Below, in pieces: positions 33,376-43,300 of a stretch of 64,000 nt of DNA. The DNA is from Bradyrhizobium sp. SK17 (lineage in GTDB: Bacteria > Pseudomonadota > Alphaproteobacteria > Rhizobiales > Xanthobacteraceae), in NCBI RefSeq assembly GCF_002831585.1, contig NZ_CP025113.1, forward strand, positions 6,339,001 through 6,403,000, given 5' to 3'. The position numbers and the translations under genes were made by a program. A model generated the notes under the pieces. The model saw nothing but the letters and a program-made list of their open reading frames with translations. It was not told the DNA's origin and did not search any database. How positions within the stretch are numbered: the first letter of the stretch is position 1; each line of letters starts with the position of its first letter.

Positions 33376-33816
33376 TCAGCGCGTCATTTTTTCCAGCTCC
33401 GGGAATGCCGCATAGGACGCGCCGGCGCAGGCCTCGGCGGCGTTGTCGAGGATGCGGTCGAGCCGGCCGTCGACGAACAGGACGCCGCGCTCGCGGGCTG
33501 GGCGGTAATTGCCATCGGTATCCCTTGCGCTGTAGCGAAGGCAGACCACGTAGCGCAGCCGGCCGCCGACCGTGCGCTGCACCGGCTCGGCGATCCCGGC
33601 TTCGCGGACCCCGACCGGATTGTTCAGGTAAGTTCGCATGAAGGCGAGGATCTGGTCGCGGTACCTGTCCGGAAACGGCTGGTTGGCGACGCCGCGATCG
33701 TCGGTGAAGGTGGTGGAGCTGCCGCCGTCATCGCTGGTGAGGCAGCCGGCGAGCGGAATCGAGAGCAGCGCGATCGCCGCCAGTTGTGCCAGAATCCGCA
33801 AACGTCGTTGTGTCAT
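33376..33816 (-). CDS. Lipoprotein, hypothetical
   Basis: The 146-residue precursor has a lipobox LAGC at residues 23-26 after an Arg-rich start and hydrophobic core (LAQLAAIALLSIPLAGC). The mature region includes NQPFPDRYRDQILAFMRTYL and LRYVVCLRYSARDTDGNYRP, then GVLFVDGRLDRIL. It is a small alpha/beta domain conserved, as far as I recall, in rhizobia. Function unknown. With Ser/Asp after the lipidated Cys (C-L-T-S-D), outer-membrane sorting is plausible. Confidence 0.75.
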   Translation of the reverse strand: MTQRRLRILAQLAAIALLSIPLAGCLTSDDGGSSTTFTDDRGVANQPFPDRYRDQILAFMRTYLNNPVGVREAGIAEPVQRTVGGRLRYVVCLRYSARDTDGNYRPARERGVLFVDGRLDRILDNAAEACAGASYAAFPELEKMTR

Positions 33817-33886
33817 GAGTCCCCGGCCGTCTGTTTAGACCGCCGCGCGGCCGAAGGGAATTCGCAACTCGGTTATTGCTGCCGGC

Positions 33887-34405
33887 TCATTCTTTCGCAC
33901 GCTGGAGCCGCGACGCGGCATCGTCGTCGAGCACATCGCTTCTGATGCTGTCGGCAAATTTGCGCATCAGTCGAACCAACTCCTGCACGTCGCGCATGTC
34001 CCAGCCTGTGAAGACGGCATCGGCGAGCCGTTCGCGGGCGGCGTCGACGGCATCCGTCATCGTCTTGCCTTTCGGCGTCACGATCGCCTCGCGGACCCGG
34101 CGGTCGCCGGCGCCGGCCTGGCGTGCGACGAGGCCGAGGTTTTCCAGCTTGGCAATCTGCCGGCTGACGGTGGTGTAGTCGCGTCCGACGCGGTCGGCCA
34201 ACTCGACCACCCCGATTGGACCGCGCCGTTCGATCACGACCAGCAGCGGAAACAGCGCCCGCTCCAGCGAAATGCCGGCCTCGCGAACCATCTGCTCGTC
34301 GCGCTGCGGCCGGTTCATCACCCCGACGATGTCGATCAGGGCCTCATGCAGAGCCCGTACCGTTTCACGATTATGTGTATTTTGCACCCTTTTCGTTGAC
34401 GACAT
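33887..34405 (-). CDS. MarR-family transcriptional regulator
   Basis: The 172-residue protein has a MarR winged helix: LFPLLVVIERRGPIGVVELA, VGRDYTTVSRQIAKLENLGL and the wing ARQAGAGDRRVREAIVTPKG. Helices for dimerisation flank it. The C-terminus is helical and charged. It lies 44 bases from the divergent flavin monooxygenase gene, and the gap holds a palindrome; it likely represses that gene until a phenolic or similar ligand binds. Confidence 0.9.
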   Translation of the reverse strand: MSSTKRVQNTHNRETVRALHEALIDIVGVMNRPQRDEQMVREAGISLERALFPLLVVIERRGPIGVVELADRVGRDYTTVSRQIAKLENLGLVARQAGAGDRRVREAIVTPKGKTMTDAVDAARERLADAVFTGWDMRDVQELVRLMRKFADSIRSDVLDDDAASRLQRAKE

Positions 34406-34419
34406 CCAGGCCCTCCAAT

Positions 34420-34438
34420 TATGTGCATACTACACATA
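34420..34438. promoter_or_regulatory. Palindromic MarR operator candidate
   Basis: TATGTG-N7-CACATA lies in the 44-base divergent gap, immediately before the monooxygenase ribosome site GAGAGGA. A related half-site TATGTGTATTTTGCAC occurs inside the first codons of the regulator gene (34374-34389), suggesting a second binding position. Confidence 0.6.
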
Positions 34439-34449
34439 TGGAGAGGACC

Positions 34450-35943
34450 ATGACACAGGAATTCGCAGCTGACGTTCTGATCATCGGCGCGGGCGCCGCC
34501 GGCCTGACGCTGGCAATCGAGCTGGCGAGGCGGGGGATTCGCTTCCGCCTGATCGAGCGGATGGATGCCCCCTTTCACGGCTCGCGCGGCAAGGGCATCC
34601 AGCCCCGGACCCTGGAAATCTTCGAAGATCTCGGCATTGTCGACCGCATTGTCGCGGCCGGCGGTCCCTACCCGCCGCAGCGCGAGCACCATGCGGACGG
34701 CGGCTTCACCGACAGCGAGATGATAGAGCGTAGCGATCCGACGCCGACCGAGCCCTACCAGGTTCCGCTGATGATCCCGCAATTCCTCACCGAGGGCGTG
34801 ATGCGCGAGCGGCTGCGCGAGCTTGGCCACCAGGTTGAATTCGGCTGCGAGCTGACCGGCTTCACACCGGATGAGGGCGGCGTGACGGCGGTTCTAGCCC
34901 GCGATGGCGCCGAGGAGACGATCCGCGTGCGCTACCTGATCGGCGCCGATGGCGGTCGCAGTTTCGTGCGTCATGCGCTCGATATCGGTTTCCCCGGCAA
35001 GACGCTCGGCGTGCGGGCGGTGGTGGCCGATCTCGCCTTGAGCGGTCTCGAACGCGATGCCTGGCACCGCTTCCATGAGGGTTCGATGGAGCGCCAGATC
35101 GCGCTGTGCCCACTTGCCGGCACCGAGCTGTTCCAGTTGCAGGCGCCCGTCCCGCTCGAGGGCGATGTCGACCTTTCGGCCGAGGGACTTGCCCGAATGA
35201 TCGCAGCGCGCAGCGGCCGCAACGACATCCGGATTGACGCTGTGGCGTGGGCGTCGGCCTACACCATGAACGCAAGGCTCGCCGATCGCTATCGGATCGG
35301 CCGTGCATTCCTGGTCGGCGATGCTGCACACATTCATCCGCCGACCGGTGGCCAAGGCCTCAACACCAGCGTGCAGGATTCCTACAATCTCGGCTGGAAG
35401 CTGGCCGCCGTGATCGCCGGCGCACCGGATACGTTACTAGATAGCTATGAAGCGGAGCGGCGTCCGATCGCGGCCGGAATGCTCGGCCTGTCGACCAAGC
35501 TGCTCGACGCCAACAAACGCGGCGACATGCGGCGCGGCCGTGAAGTGCATCAGCTCGACCTCAGCTATGGCGGATCCCCGCTCGCACTGGAGCTGCCTGA
35601 ACGTCCCGGCGGCCTGCTCGCGGGAGACCGTGCCCCCGACGCGCAGTTGCGCGGCGCCGCCGGTCAGCCGAAGCAGCTGTTCCAGCTCTTCAAGGGGCCG
35701 CACTGGACGCTGATCGGTCACGAGGTGGCGCGTGATGCGGTCGCGCCCCGCCCTCACCTGCGCATCCACACCACCGGACCGCGCGGCGACATCGTGGACG
35801 ATGCCGGCGCGTTGCGCAAAGCCTATCAGCTTGACGCCGGCGACTGGGTGCTGGTGCGGCCCGACGGCTATGTCGGCGCGATCGTCGGTTCGGAAGCGCT
35901 CGACACGCTGGAGGACTATCTGCGGCGTGTCGGCCTTAATTAG
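34450..35943 (+). CDS. FAD-dependent aromatic monooxygenase (PheA/TfdB type)
   Basis: The 497-residue flavoprotein has the dinucleotide fold VLIIGAGAAGLTLAIELARR at the N-terminus, the DG motif YLIGADGGRSFVRHAL (about residue 165) and the GD motif FLVGDAAHIHPPTGGQGLN (about 290). The C-terminal region is thioredoxin-like (LLAGDRAPDAQLRGA to DWVLVRPDGYVGAIVG). It belongs to the group of NAD(P)H-dependent hydroxylases acting on phenols, polyketides or antibiotics such as rifampicin or tetracyclines. It follows GAGAGGA; the upstream in-frame part overlaps the regulator and is not real. Probably controlled by the divergent MarR protein. Confidence 0.9.
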   Translation: MTQEFAADVLIIGAGAAGLTLAIELARRGIRFRLIERMDAPFHGSRGKGIQPRTLEIFEDLGIVDRIVAAGGPYPPQREHHADGGFTDSEMIERSDPTPTEPYQVPLMIPQFLTEGVMRERLRELGHQVEFGCELTGFTPDEGGVTAVLARDGAEETIRVRYLIGADGGRSFVRHALDIGFPGKTLGVRAVVADLALSGLERDAWHRFHEGSMERQIALCPLAGTELFQLQAPVPLEGDVDLSAEGLARMIAARSGRNDIRIDAVAWASAYTMNARLADRYRIGRAFLVGDAAHIHPPTGGQGLNTSVQDSYNLGWKLAAVIAGAPDTLLDSYEAERRPIAAGMLGLSTKLLDANKRGDMRRGREVHQLDLSYGGSPLALELPERPGGLLAGDRAPDAQLRGAAGQPKQLFQLFKGPHWTLIGHEVARDAVAPRPHLRIHTTGPRGDIVDDAGALRKAYQLDAGDWVLVRPDGYVGAIVGSEALDTLEDYLRRVGLN

Positions 35944-36088
35944 CACGCTCCCTGCAAGGGACTGAACGCACTCCGGCCCGCCGCCATTGGGGAAGCAATG
36001 GACAGGCGGGCCGGTTCTGCATCCTGAGGGCGCAGCGGGGCAATGTGGATCGAACGACGCCCTCCGGATCAGGTTCAGTCGCGCTCGA

Positions 36089-36418
36089 TCAGCCGCGCTT
36101 GGCCGGCACGACGTGCTTGGTCGCGACCTTGGCCGAGACGTGCTTGGAGACGTGCTTCGGCGCCTTCACCTTCAACATGCCCATGTGCTTGTGGTGGCGG
36201 TGATGGCGATAGTGCTTGTGGTGATGGCGGCCCATCTTGGCATTGGCGTTGCGCACCTTCGACGGCAGCTGCTCGCTCTTGATCACCGGAGCGGCCTTGG
36301 TCGCCGGGGCAGTCGTGGTCACCGGCGCGGGCGTTGTGGTCTTGCCGGCCTCGGTGGCGAACGCCGGCGCTGCGATCACGGACATGGCGAGCAGCGCGGC
36401 GGAAATGGTCTTCAGCAT
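36089..36418 (-). CDS. Secreted His/Lys-rich protein
   Basis: The 109-residue precursor has a signal peptide (MLKTISAALLAMSVIAAPAF), a Thr/Pro/Ala segment (GKTTTPAPVTTTAPATKAAP) and a highly basic end with HHHKHYRHHRHHKHMGM and repeated KHVS/KHVV motifs. GAGGAGG precedes the ATG. Composition suggests binding of metal ions or anionic surfaces; the function is unknown. Confidence 0.65.
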   Translation of the reverse strand: MLKTISAALLAMSVIAAPAFATEAGKTTTPAPVTTTAPATKAAPVIKSEQLPSKVRNANAKMGRHHHKHYRHHRHHKHMGMLKVKAPKHVSKHVSAKVATKHVVPAKRG

Positions 36419-36704
36419 GGTGGTCCTCCTCGTCGGGATCGAGAGGTCTCCGGCCGGATGGTCGGCCTCACCGATCAATGCACGTGACCTTATGGGCCGG
36501 GCACTGAACCCGTTCTGAAGGGGGCTGACGGAATTCATTCATGTGAATGACATCTCTGTCATGTTGCCCAGCCCGCCACGGCTGGCACGGCATCACGCAA
36601 TCGTGGGGTTGGCCGGGAATGTTCTGCACCCCCGGGTGTTCAAGTCAGCAGGCTTGGGTGTACGATTGCCGAGCACGATCAGGAACGATCAGGAGCAACC
36701 AGGA

Positions 36705-37250
36705 ATGAGCAAGACGACAAAGTTTGTGGGCCTCGCAGTGCTCTCGATGACGCTTGTCGCCGGGCCGGTGATCTCGGCCTACGCCGCGGGCAGCGACAAT
36801 CCCTCGCCGCCGGCCTCCGACAGCGGCAAGGGCAAGAAGTCGACCAAGAAGGACAAGAGCTCCGCGATCGACGATCAAAAGTTCCTGGCCGGCTATCACG
36901 CCGCCTACGCCACGATCTACGACAAGCACGACTATGCCGCCGCGATCGAGCAGCTCAAGGCGCTCGGCCAGGACGACCGTGCCGACGTCGCCAATTTGAT
37001 CGGCTACTCCTATCGCAAGCTCGGCGACTACAAGGTCTCGCAGATCTGGTACGAGCGCGCGCTGAAGGCTGACCCGGCCCATGTGCGGACCTGGCAGTAT
37101 TACGGCCTCTGGCAGGTCGAGCAGGGCAACCGCGACCAGGCGCAATACCATCTCAACCGCATCGCCCAGCTCGCCGGCACCAACAGCGAGGAATACCGCT
37201 CGCTCGCCGCCGCGCTTGAGAAGCCGCCCGGCACCGGGCTGGCCTACTGA
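36705..37250 (+). CDS. Exported TPR-containing protein
   Basis: The 181-residue precursor has a signal peptide (FVGLAVLSMTLVAGPVISAY), a Lys/Ser-rich linker (GKGKKSTKKDKSS) and TPR units (FLAGYHAAYATIYDKHDYAA, ANLIGYSYRKLGDYKVSQIW, WQYYGLWQVEQGNRDQAQYH). Such proteins mediate periplasmic protein contacts. AGGAGCAACCAGGA precedes the ATG. A terminator follows at 37271-37307. Confidence 0.82.
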   Translation: MSKTTKFVGLAVLSMTLVAGPVISAYAAGSDNPSPPASDSGKGKKSTKKDKSSAIDDQKFLAGYHAAYATIYDKHDYAAAIEQLKALGQDDRADVANLIGYSYRKLGDYKVSQIWYERALKADPAHVRTWQYYGLWQVEQGNRDQAQYHLNRIAQLAGTNSEEYRSLAAALEKPPGTGLAY

Positions 37251-37270
37251 GCCCAACGCTCTGACGCATG

Positions 37271-37307
37271 AGCCGGCGCTGGTCGTCACGACCGCGCCGG
37301 CTTTTTT
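37271..37307 (+). terminator. Rho-independent terminator after TPR gene
   Basis: The stem AGCCGGCGC/GCGCCGGCT around an inner GGTCGT-CACGACC hairpin is followed by a T-run, 20 bases after the stop of the TPR gene. Confidence 0.85.
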
Positions 37308-37324
37308 GCTGGCGAGCGCAGCGG

Positions 37325-38233
37325 CTACGGGCGCTGCAACCCGGCGGTCCGTGCCGCATAGGCATCGAGCACGTCGTCGGCACTGTAGGCCGGACGCGCC
37401 GCGAATTCATCACGCAGGCCGAGCCGCGCCGACGTCCTGAGCCGTGCGGCGGTGGCCTCGGTCATGATCGGCTGCAAGCCGATCTCGCGCAGCCCCTCCG
37501 CAACGCCGTCCATTTCGACCGCGCGTCGCTCGGCGTGCAGCACATCGGTGCGCACGCACATGTCGACGAATTTGCTGTAGCGCGTCGCATCCATCGGCTC
37601 GCAGATGCCGCGCAGCGCCTCGCCGCGCACGCCCGCCAGCGAGGCGGCGGTGAGCGCCTCGACGATCAGCGCCTCCATGCCCTTGGTCACCACGCTGCGA
37701 AGCATCTTCACCGCGGCTGCGGTGCCCGCGTCGGGGCCGGCGTGCTCGATCGCAAAGCCGAGCGGCGCAAACAAACCGGCGAAGCGCTCGGCGCCATCGC
37801 CCGAGCAGTATAGCGGCACCGCCGCGCCATAGATGCTGACCGCGCCCATCAGGTTGGCGTCGACGAAGGCACCGCCGTTGGCCAGCACGGCATCCGCTGT
37901 CAGCCGCTTGGCCTTGGGCGTCGAGGCGTTGATGTCGATCACCAGCATCCCCGGCCGGACCAACGCGGCAATCGATTGGCCGACCGGCATGGCGGTCGCG
38001 ACCACGACCGCGGAGAACACTATGTCGGCGCGCGTCATCAGCTCGCGCAGGCTGTCCACCAGCTCGACGCCGTGCGCGGCGGCGATACTCCGGAACGCTT
38101 CCGAATACGGTGGACGATTGGTCGTTCCCTCGCAAAACACCAGCGGTGGTGGAACACCCTTCCCCGCCAGATGTGCCGCGAAGCACCGGGCCGCTTCTCC
38201 GAAGCCGACAAAGCCGATTGTCTTTTGGGTCAT
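37325..38233 (-). CDS. NAD(P)-binding dehydrogenase, 6-phosphogluconate/3-hydroxyisobutyrate type with DUF1932-like C-terminus
   Basis: The 302-residue protein has an N-terminal Rossmann motif (TIGFVGFGEAARCFAAHL), the GDH-family signature (PGMLVIDINASTPKAKRLTA) and an all-helical C-terminal domain with the catalytic-type Lys in AAAVKMLRSVVTKGMEAL. The C-terminal domain resembles DUF1932. By family it oxidises beta-hydroxy acids or acts as an imine reductase-like enzyme. The ATG at 38233 is chosen because the Rossmann motif follows directly. It lies 82 bases downstream of the MFS gene, probably in one operon. Confidence 0.82.
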   Translation of the reverse strand: MTQKTIGFVGFGEAARCFAAHLAGKGVPPPLVFCEGTTNRPPYSEAFRSIAAAHGVELVDSLRELMTRADIVFSAVVVATAMPVGQSIAALVRPGMLVIDINASTPKAKRLTADAVLANGGAFVDANLMGAVSIYGAAVPLYCSGDGAERFAGLFAPLGFAIEHAGPDAGTAAAVKMLRSVVTKGMEALIVEALTAASLAGVRGEALRGICEPMDATRYSKFVDMCVRTDVLHAERRAVEMDGVAEGLREIGLQPIMTEATAARLRTSARLGLRDEFAARPAYSADDVLDAYAARTAGLQRP

Positions 38234-38315
38234 GGCAACCCCACGCGTCACGCGATCGCTCAGCCGGTGCGAAGCAAGAACCATGCCCGACACCTTCCCA
38301 CGAATCGCCACACCG

Positions 38316-39533
38316 TCATGAGGTCGCGGTGATCTCGAACACCGGCCGGCGGCGGCCGAGGATGGCGAGCAGCACCAGGGCGCAGACCGAGCAGGCGATC
38401 GCGAGCTCGAGCACGGCGTTGCCGCCGAACCGTGTCAGCAGATAGGCGAGCGTCGGCGGCGACGCCGCCGAGATCAGGTTCAACGGCAGCGCGATATGGG
38501 ACGAGGCCTTGGCGAATTCGCTCTTGTCGTAGAACGCCAGCGGGATGGTCGCGCGCGCAACCGCGAGCGCGCCGCTGCCGAGACCGTAGATCAGGATGAA
38601 GGCCGCAATCGCCCAGTGGCTGCCGTGGCCGGCGATCAGAATCAGCATCGCGACCGGCAGCAGTGCGCCGGCGACCAGTCCCGTGCTGATACCGTCCCAG
38701 CGGCCGCCGCCGAGGAAATCGATCGCGCGCGCCGAGACCTGCACGATGCCGAGCATCGAGCCGAACGCGATCGCCTCCGGCGCCGACAATCCCTGCGCCT
38801 TCAGAAGTTCCACCAGTACCGCACTGAAGCCGAAGCTGACGAACGCGTTCAGCGCGATCGCCGCGACCACAAGGAAAAACGTGCTTCTGGCCGGCGGCGG
38901 CGCGGCCGACCGGTGCGATGACGGCGCGGCTTCGGCGTCATCGACCGCACGGCGCGGCAGCCCGAACGTGTAGAGCGGCAGGCAGACCAAAATCATCGTC
39001 GCGGCATAGACCAGACAGGTGCCGTGCCAGCCGATCGCCGCGGTGAGAAACCCTGTCGTCGGCCAGAAGATGCTGCTGGACAATCCGGTGACCAGCATCA
39101 GCGCGCCGATCGCGCCCTTCGCGTTCCGCCCGGCCACCTCGTTCAGCATGATGTAGGCGGCCGTGCTCAGCGCCGCGCTGCCGGCGGCGCCGAGGATCGC
39201 CCAGGCGGTGAAGTACAACACCACCTCGCGGGCACAGGCCAGCACGACGAAGCCGAGCGCGGCGACGGCGCTGCCGATCATCATGACGCGCCGCGCGCCG
39301 ACCCGCCGGAACGGCCCGGCGAGCAGCGGCCCGCACAGGCCCATGGTCACATAGAAAACCGAGGTGCCGGCAAACACCATGGGGAGCGGGATCCGCAGAT
39401 CGGCCGCGATCTGGTGGCCGGCGATGGCCGGCAGGCCGAGGGTGCCCCACCCGAACACCTGGGCGACGGCAAGGACGAGGAGAACGCCGGCGAGTTGCCT
39501 GTCCATGCCAAGGACCCGTGCCCGGTCCGCCAT
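38316..39533 (-). CDS. MFS transporter (monocarboxylate-porter-like)
   Basis: About 405 residues with twelve predicted helices. The N-terminal helix reads LAGVLLVLAVAQVFGWGTL and the loop 2-3 motif is GPLLAGPFRRVGARRVMMIG. A central polar loop contains RAVDDAEAAPSSHRSAAPPP. The pattern resembles MCP/oxalate-formate-type transporters that carry organic acids. Several Met codons compete at the start; I give the one at 39533, with 39506 also possible. It is upstream of, and co-oriented with, the dehydrogenase gene. Confidence 0.85.
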   Translation of the reverse strand: MADRARVLGMDRQLAGVLLVLAVAQVFGWGTLGLPAIAGHQIAADLRIPLPMVFAGTSVFYVTMGLCGPLLAGPFRRVGARRVMMIGSAVAALGFVVLACAREVVLYFTAWAILGAAGSAALSTAAYIMLNEVAGRNAKGAIGALMLVTGLSSSIFWPTTGFLTAAIGWHGTCLVYAATMILVCLPLYTFGLPRRAVDDAEAAPSSHRSAAPPPARSTFFLVVAAIALNAFVSFGFSAVLVELLKAQGLSAPEAIAFGSMLGIVQVSARAIDFLGGGRWDGISTGLVAGALLPVAMLILIAGHGSHWAIAAFILIYGLGSGALAVARATIPLAFYDKSEFAKASSHIALPLNLISAASPPTLAYLLTRFGGNAVLELAIACSVCALVLLAILGRRRPVFEITATS

Positions 39534-39663
39534 CGTCATTCCCACCACCGCATTTCGACCCAAAAGGCCGGGTTAGCCGAACTGGCGTGACGGTATCATG
39601 ACTGCGGCGGTCCGGCCGGGCACAGGCCGGCCAGCATCCCCAGGGATTACGGATAATGAGGGA

Positions 39664-39945
39664 TTACGGATAATGCTCGAGACGCCGGTCGGGCTTCTGC
39701 CGATGGCTCGCACCCACCGTGTTTCCGGGCGTTGCCGGGTCCGGCCTGCCCGCACGCGCCGCCGTCCCGTCCGGCTGACCGCTGTCGCCGGTCGTCTTGC
39801 CGGCGTTCGGCGCCTGGCCGGTGGTGGTGACATTGGCGGCGGTCTGCCCGGCCCCGGCCGAACCGGTCGATGGACCGGAGCTCTGCGCCAACACGGTCCC
39901 CGACAGCACCAGAGCCGCCATCAGTATTGCCGCGTTGACTGTCAT
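39664..39945 (-). CDS. Small secreted low-complexity protein, 93 aa
   Basis: The precursor starts MTVNAAILMAALVLSGTVLA (signal peptide), then a Gly/Ser/Thr/Ala-rich disordered region (SSGPSTGSAGAGQTAANVTT) and a basic end (GASHRQKPDRRLEHYP). The ATG follows GAAGGG. Many rhizobia encode such short secreted polar peptides; the function is unknown. Confidence 0.55.
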   Translation of the reverse strand: MTVNAAILMAALVLSGTVLAQSSGPSTGSAGAGQTAANVTTTGQAPNAGKTTGDSGQPDGTAARAGRPDPATPGNTVGASHRQKPDRRLEHYP

Positions 39946-40118
39946 GGAGGGCCCTTCTGCGCGCGAATGATGCACAGCAACGCGCCAGTGCCGATCGCGT
40001 TCCAACGCCGCCGCGGCAGAGTTAACCCCAACGACCGCTTCCGCAGGGGCCCGTCCGCGAAGGAGCGACCATATCGGGCAACGCTGGCAGGGCCCCGATC
40101 CGGGCTTACCTAGGCAAC

Positions 40119-40343
40119 ATGCAACGCATCTCCACCCTGACCTGCCCGGCTTGCGGCTTCGCCAAGACCGAGACCATGCCGACCGACGCCTGCCAGTTCT
40201 TCTACGACTGCGTGGGCTGCGGCATCCGCCTCAAGCCGAAGCCCGGCGATTGCTGCGTGTTCTGCTCCTACGGCTCCGTGCCGTGCCCTCCCGTCCAGGC
40301 GGACGGAAAATGCTGCGGTGATGCCGCATGTAGCGGCCAATGA
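40119..40343 (+). CDS. Cysteine-rich GDCC-motif protein, antisense to the end of cusA
   Basis: The 74-residue product has twelve Cys arranged as TCPACGF, DCVGCGIRLKP, GDCCVFCSYGSVPCPP and GKCCGDAACSG, close to the conserved GDCCVFCSYG family. The Cys pairs could bind zinc, copper or mercury; family members are often found near metal-resistance genes. The last 76 bases overlap the 3' end of cusA on the other strand, so the two convergent mRNAs would be complementary there. No recognised ribosome site; start supported by the ordered CPxCGF motif right after it. Confidence 0.72.
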   Translation: MQRISTLTCPACGFAKTETMPTDACQFFYDCVGCGIRLKPKPGDCCVFCSYGSVPCPPVQADGKCCGDAACSGQ

Positions 40344-43300
40344 GAACCTGACCGGCCGGTGACCGCACTGCCCTTCACGATGGCGAAGATCGCGGGGATC
40401 ACGATCAGCGTCAGCAAGGTCGACGAGATCATCCCGCCGATCATCGGCACCGCGATGCGCTGCATGATCTCGGAGCCGGTGCCGGTGCTCCACAGGATCG
40501 GCAGCAGCCCGGCCATGATCGCAACCACCGTCATCATCTTGGGCCGGACGCGCTCGACCGCGCCCGCGATGATCGCGCGGTGCAGATCGTCGCGGCCGAC
40601 CGCCCGTCCCTCGGCGGCGCAGCGCGCCCTCGCCTCGTCCAGCGCATGGTTGAGATAGATCAGCATCACGACGCCGGTCTCGGCGGCAACGCCGGCAAGC
40701 GCAATGAAGCCAACCGCGACCGCGACCGACAGGTTGAAGCCGAGCGCCCACATCAGCCAGAGGCCGCCGACCAGCGCGAACGGCAGCGACAGCATCACGA
40801 TCATGGTCTCCGCCACCGAGCGGAAGTTGAGGTAGAGCAGCAGGAATATGATCGCGAGCGTCACCGGCACCACGATCTTGAGTCGGGCGGCGGCGCGCTC
40901 GAGATATTCGTAGCTCCCGCTCCACACCACATAGGTGCCGGGCGGGAACTGGACAGCGGCCTGCACCGCGCGCTGCGCATCCGCGACGTAGCCGCCGAGG
41001 TCGCGCTCACGGATGTCGACATAGATGTAGGTCGCAAGCTGCCCGTTCTCGGTGCGGATCGAGCTCGGCCCGCGCGCGGGCTTGACGTCAGCGACTTCGC
41101 CAAGCGGCACCGCACCGCCGGCCGGCATCGACACCAGCACGTCGCTGGCGATTGCGCCGGGATTGTCGCGTAGATCGCGCGGATAGCGCATGTTGACCGT
41201 GAAGCGCTGCCGCCCCTCCACCGTCGTGGTGACGGTCTGGCCGCCGAGCGCGGTCGCGATCGTGTCCTGAACGTCCTGCACCGCGATGCCGTAGCGCGCC
41301 AGCGCCTCGCGGTTCGGCGCGATCTCGAGATAGTAGCCGCCAAGGCTGCGCTCGGCATAGGCCGACGAGGTGCCCGGCACGGTCTTGAGCACCTGCTCGA
41401 CCTGCCGCGCGAGCTGGTCGATCGTGCCGAGGTCGGGGCCGATCACCTTGACGCCGACCGGCGTGCGGATACCGGTCGAAAGCATGTCGATGCGCGCCTT
41501 GATCGGCATGGTCCAGGCATTGGAGACGCCGGGGAATTGCAACGCCTTGTCCATCTCGGCGATCAGGCCGTCGAGGGTGAGGCCCTTGCGCCATTCTTGC
41601 TTCGGCCTGAGGTTGACGATGGTCTCGAACATCTCGGACGGTGCCGGATCGGTCGCGGTCGCGGCGCGCCCGGCCTTGCCATAGACCGAGGCGACCTCCG
41701 GAAAGCTTTTGATGATGCGGTTCTGCATCTGCATTAGTTCGGATGCCTTGGTCACCGAGATGCCCGGCAGCGTGGTCGGCATATAGAGCAGCGTGCCCTC
41801 GTTGAGATCGGGCATGAACTCGGTGCCGAGCTGCCGCGCCGGCCAGATCGAGACCGCGAGCGCGCCGAGCGCCAGCAGGATCACCAGCGTCTTGGCCCGC
41901 AACACGCCGTTGATGACCGGACGGTAGATCCAGATCAGGAAGCGGTTGATCGGATTCTTGTGCTCGGGGATGATCCTGCCACGGACGAAGATCACCATCA
42001 GCGCCGGCACCAGCGTCACCGACAGCAGCGCGGCCGCCGCCATCGCAAACGTCTTGGTGAAGGCGAGCGGCGAGAACAGCCGGCCTTCCTGCGATTCCAG
42101 CGTGAAGATCGGCATGAACGACACGGTGATGATCAGCAGGCTGAAGAACAGCGCCGGCCCGACTTCGGCCGCGGCCTCGATCAGGATCGACACCCGCGAC
42201 TGGCCGGGCTTGGCGCGCTCCAGATGCTTGTGCGCGTTCTCGATCATCACGATCGCGGCGTCGATCATGGCGCCGATCGCGATCGCGATGCCGCCGAGGC
42301 TCATGATGTTGGAGCCGATTCCGAGCAGCTTCATCGCGCCGAATGCCATCAGCACGCCGACCGGCAGCATCAGGATCGCCACCAGCGCGCTGCGGACATG
42401 CAGCAGGAACACGATGCACACCAGTGCGACCACCACGCTCTCCTCGAGCAGCGTGCGCTTCAGCGTGTCGATCGCCGCATAGATCAGGTTGGAGCGGTCA
42501 TAGACCGGCACGATCTCGACCGATTTCGGCAGGCTGGTCGCGATCTCCTTGAATCGCTTCTTGACGTTCTCGATCACGTCGAGCGCGTTCACGCCGAAGC
42601 GTTGCAGCACGATGCCGCTGGCCACCTCGCCCTCGCCGTTCAGTTCGGCGATGCCGCGCCGCTCGTCCGGACCAAGCTCGACGCGGGCGACGTCGCGCAG
42701 CAGCACCGGCGTGCCGTTGTCGGTCTTCAGCACGACATTGCCGAGGTCGTTGATGTCCCTGAGATAGCCCTTGCCGCGAATAACGTACTCGAATTCGGAC
42801 AGCTCGACGGTGCGGCCGCCGACATCGGCGTTGCTGGCGCGGATCGCATCGCGCATCCGCTGCATGGTGATGCCGCGGTCGCGCATCCGCTGCGGGTCGA
42901 GGACCACGTTGTACTGCTTGACGAAGCCGCCGACGCTTGCGACCTCGGCGACGCCCTCCGCCTTGGCCAGCGCGAACTTCAGGTTCCAGTCCTGGATCGT
43001 GCGGGTGTCGGCGAGATTGAGCTGCTTCGACATCACGGAATATTGGTAGACCCAGCCGACCCCGGTCGCATCGGGGCCGATGGTCGGCGACACCCCGGCC
43101 GGCAGCCGCGACGCCGCGCCGTTGAGGAATTCGAGCACGCGCGAGCGCGCCCAGTAGAGGTCCGTGCCGTCCTCGAAGATGACGTAGACGAACGACACGC
43201 CAAAGAACGAGAAGCCGCGCACGACCTTGGATTTCGGCACCGTCAGCATCGCCGTGGTCAGGGGATAGGTGACCTGGTCCTCGATCACCTGCGGTGCTTG

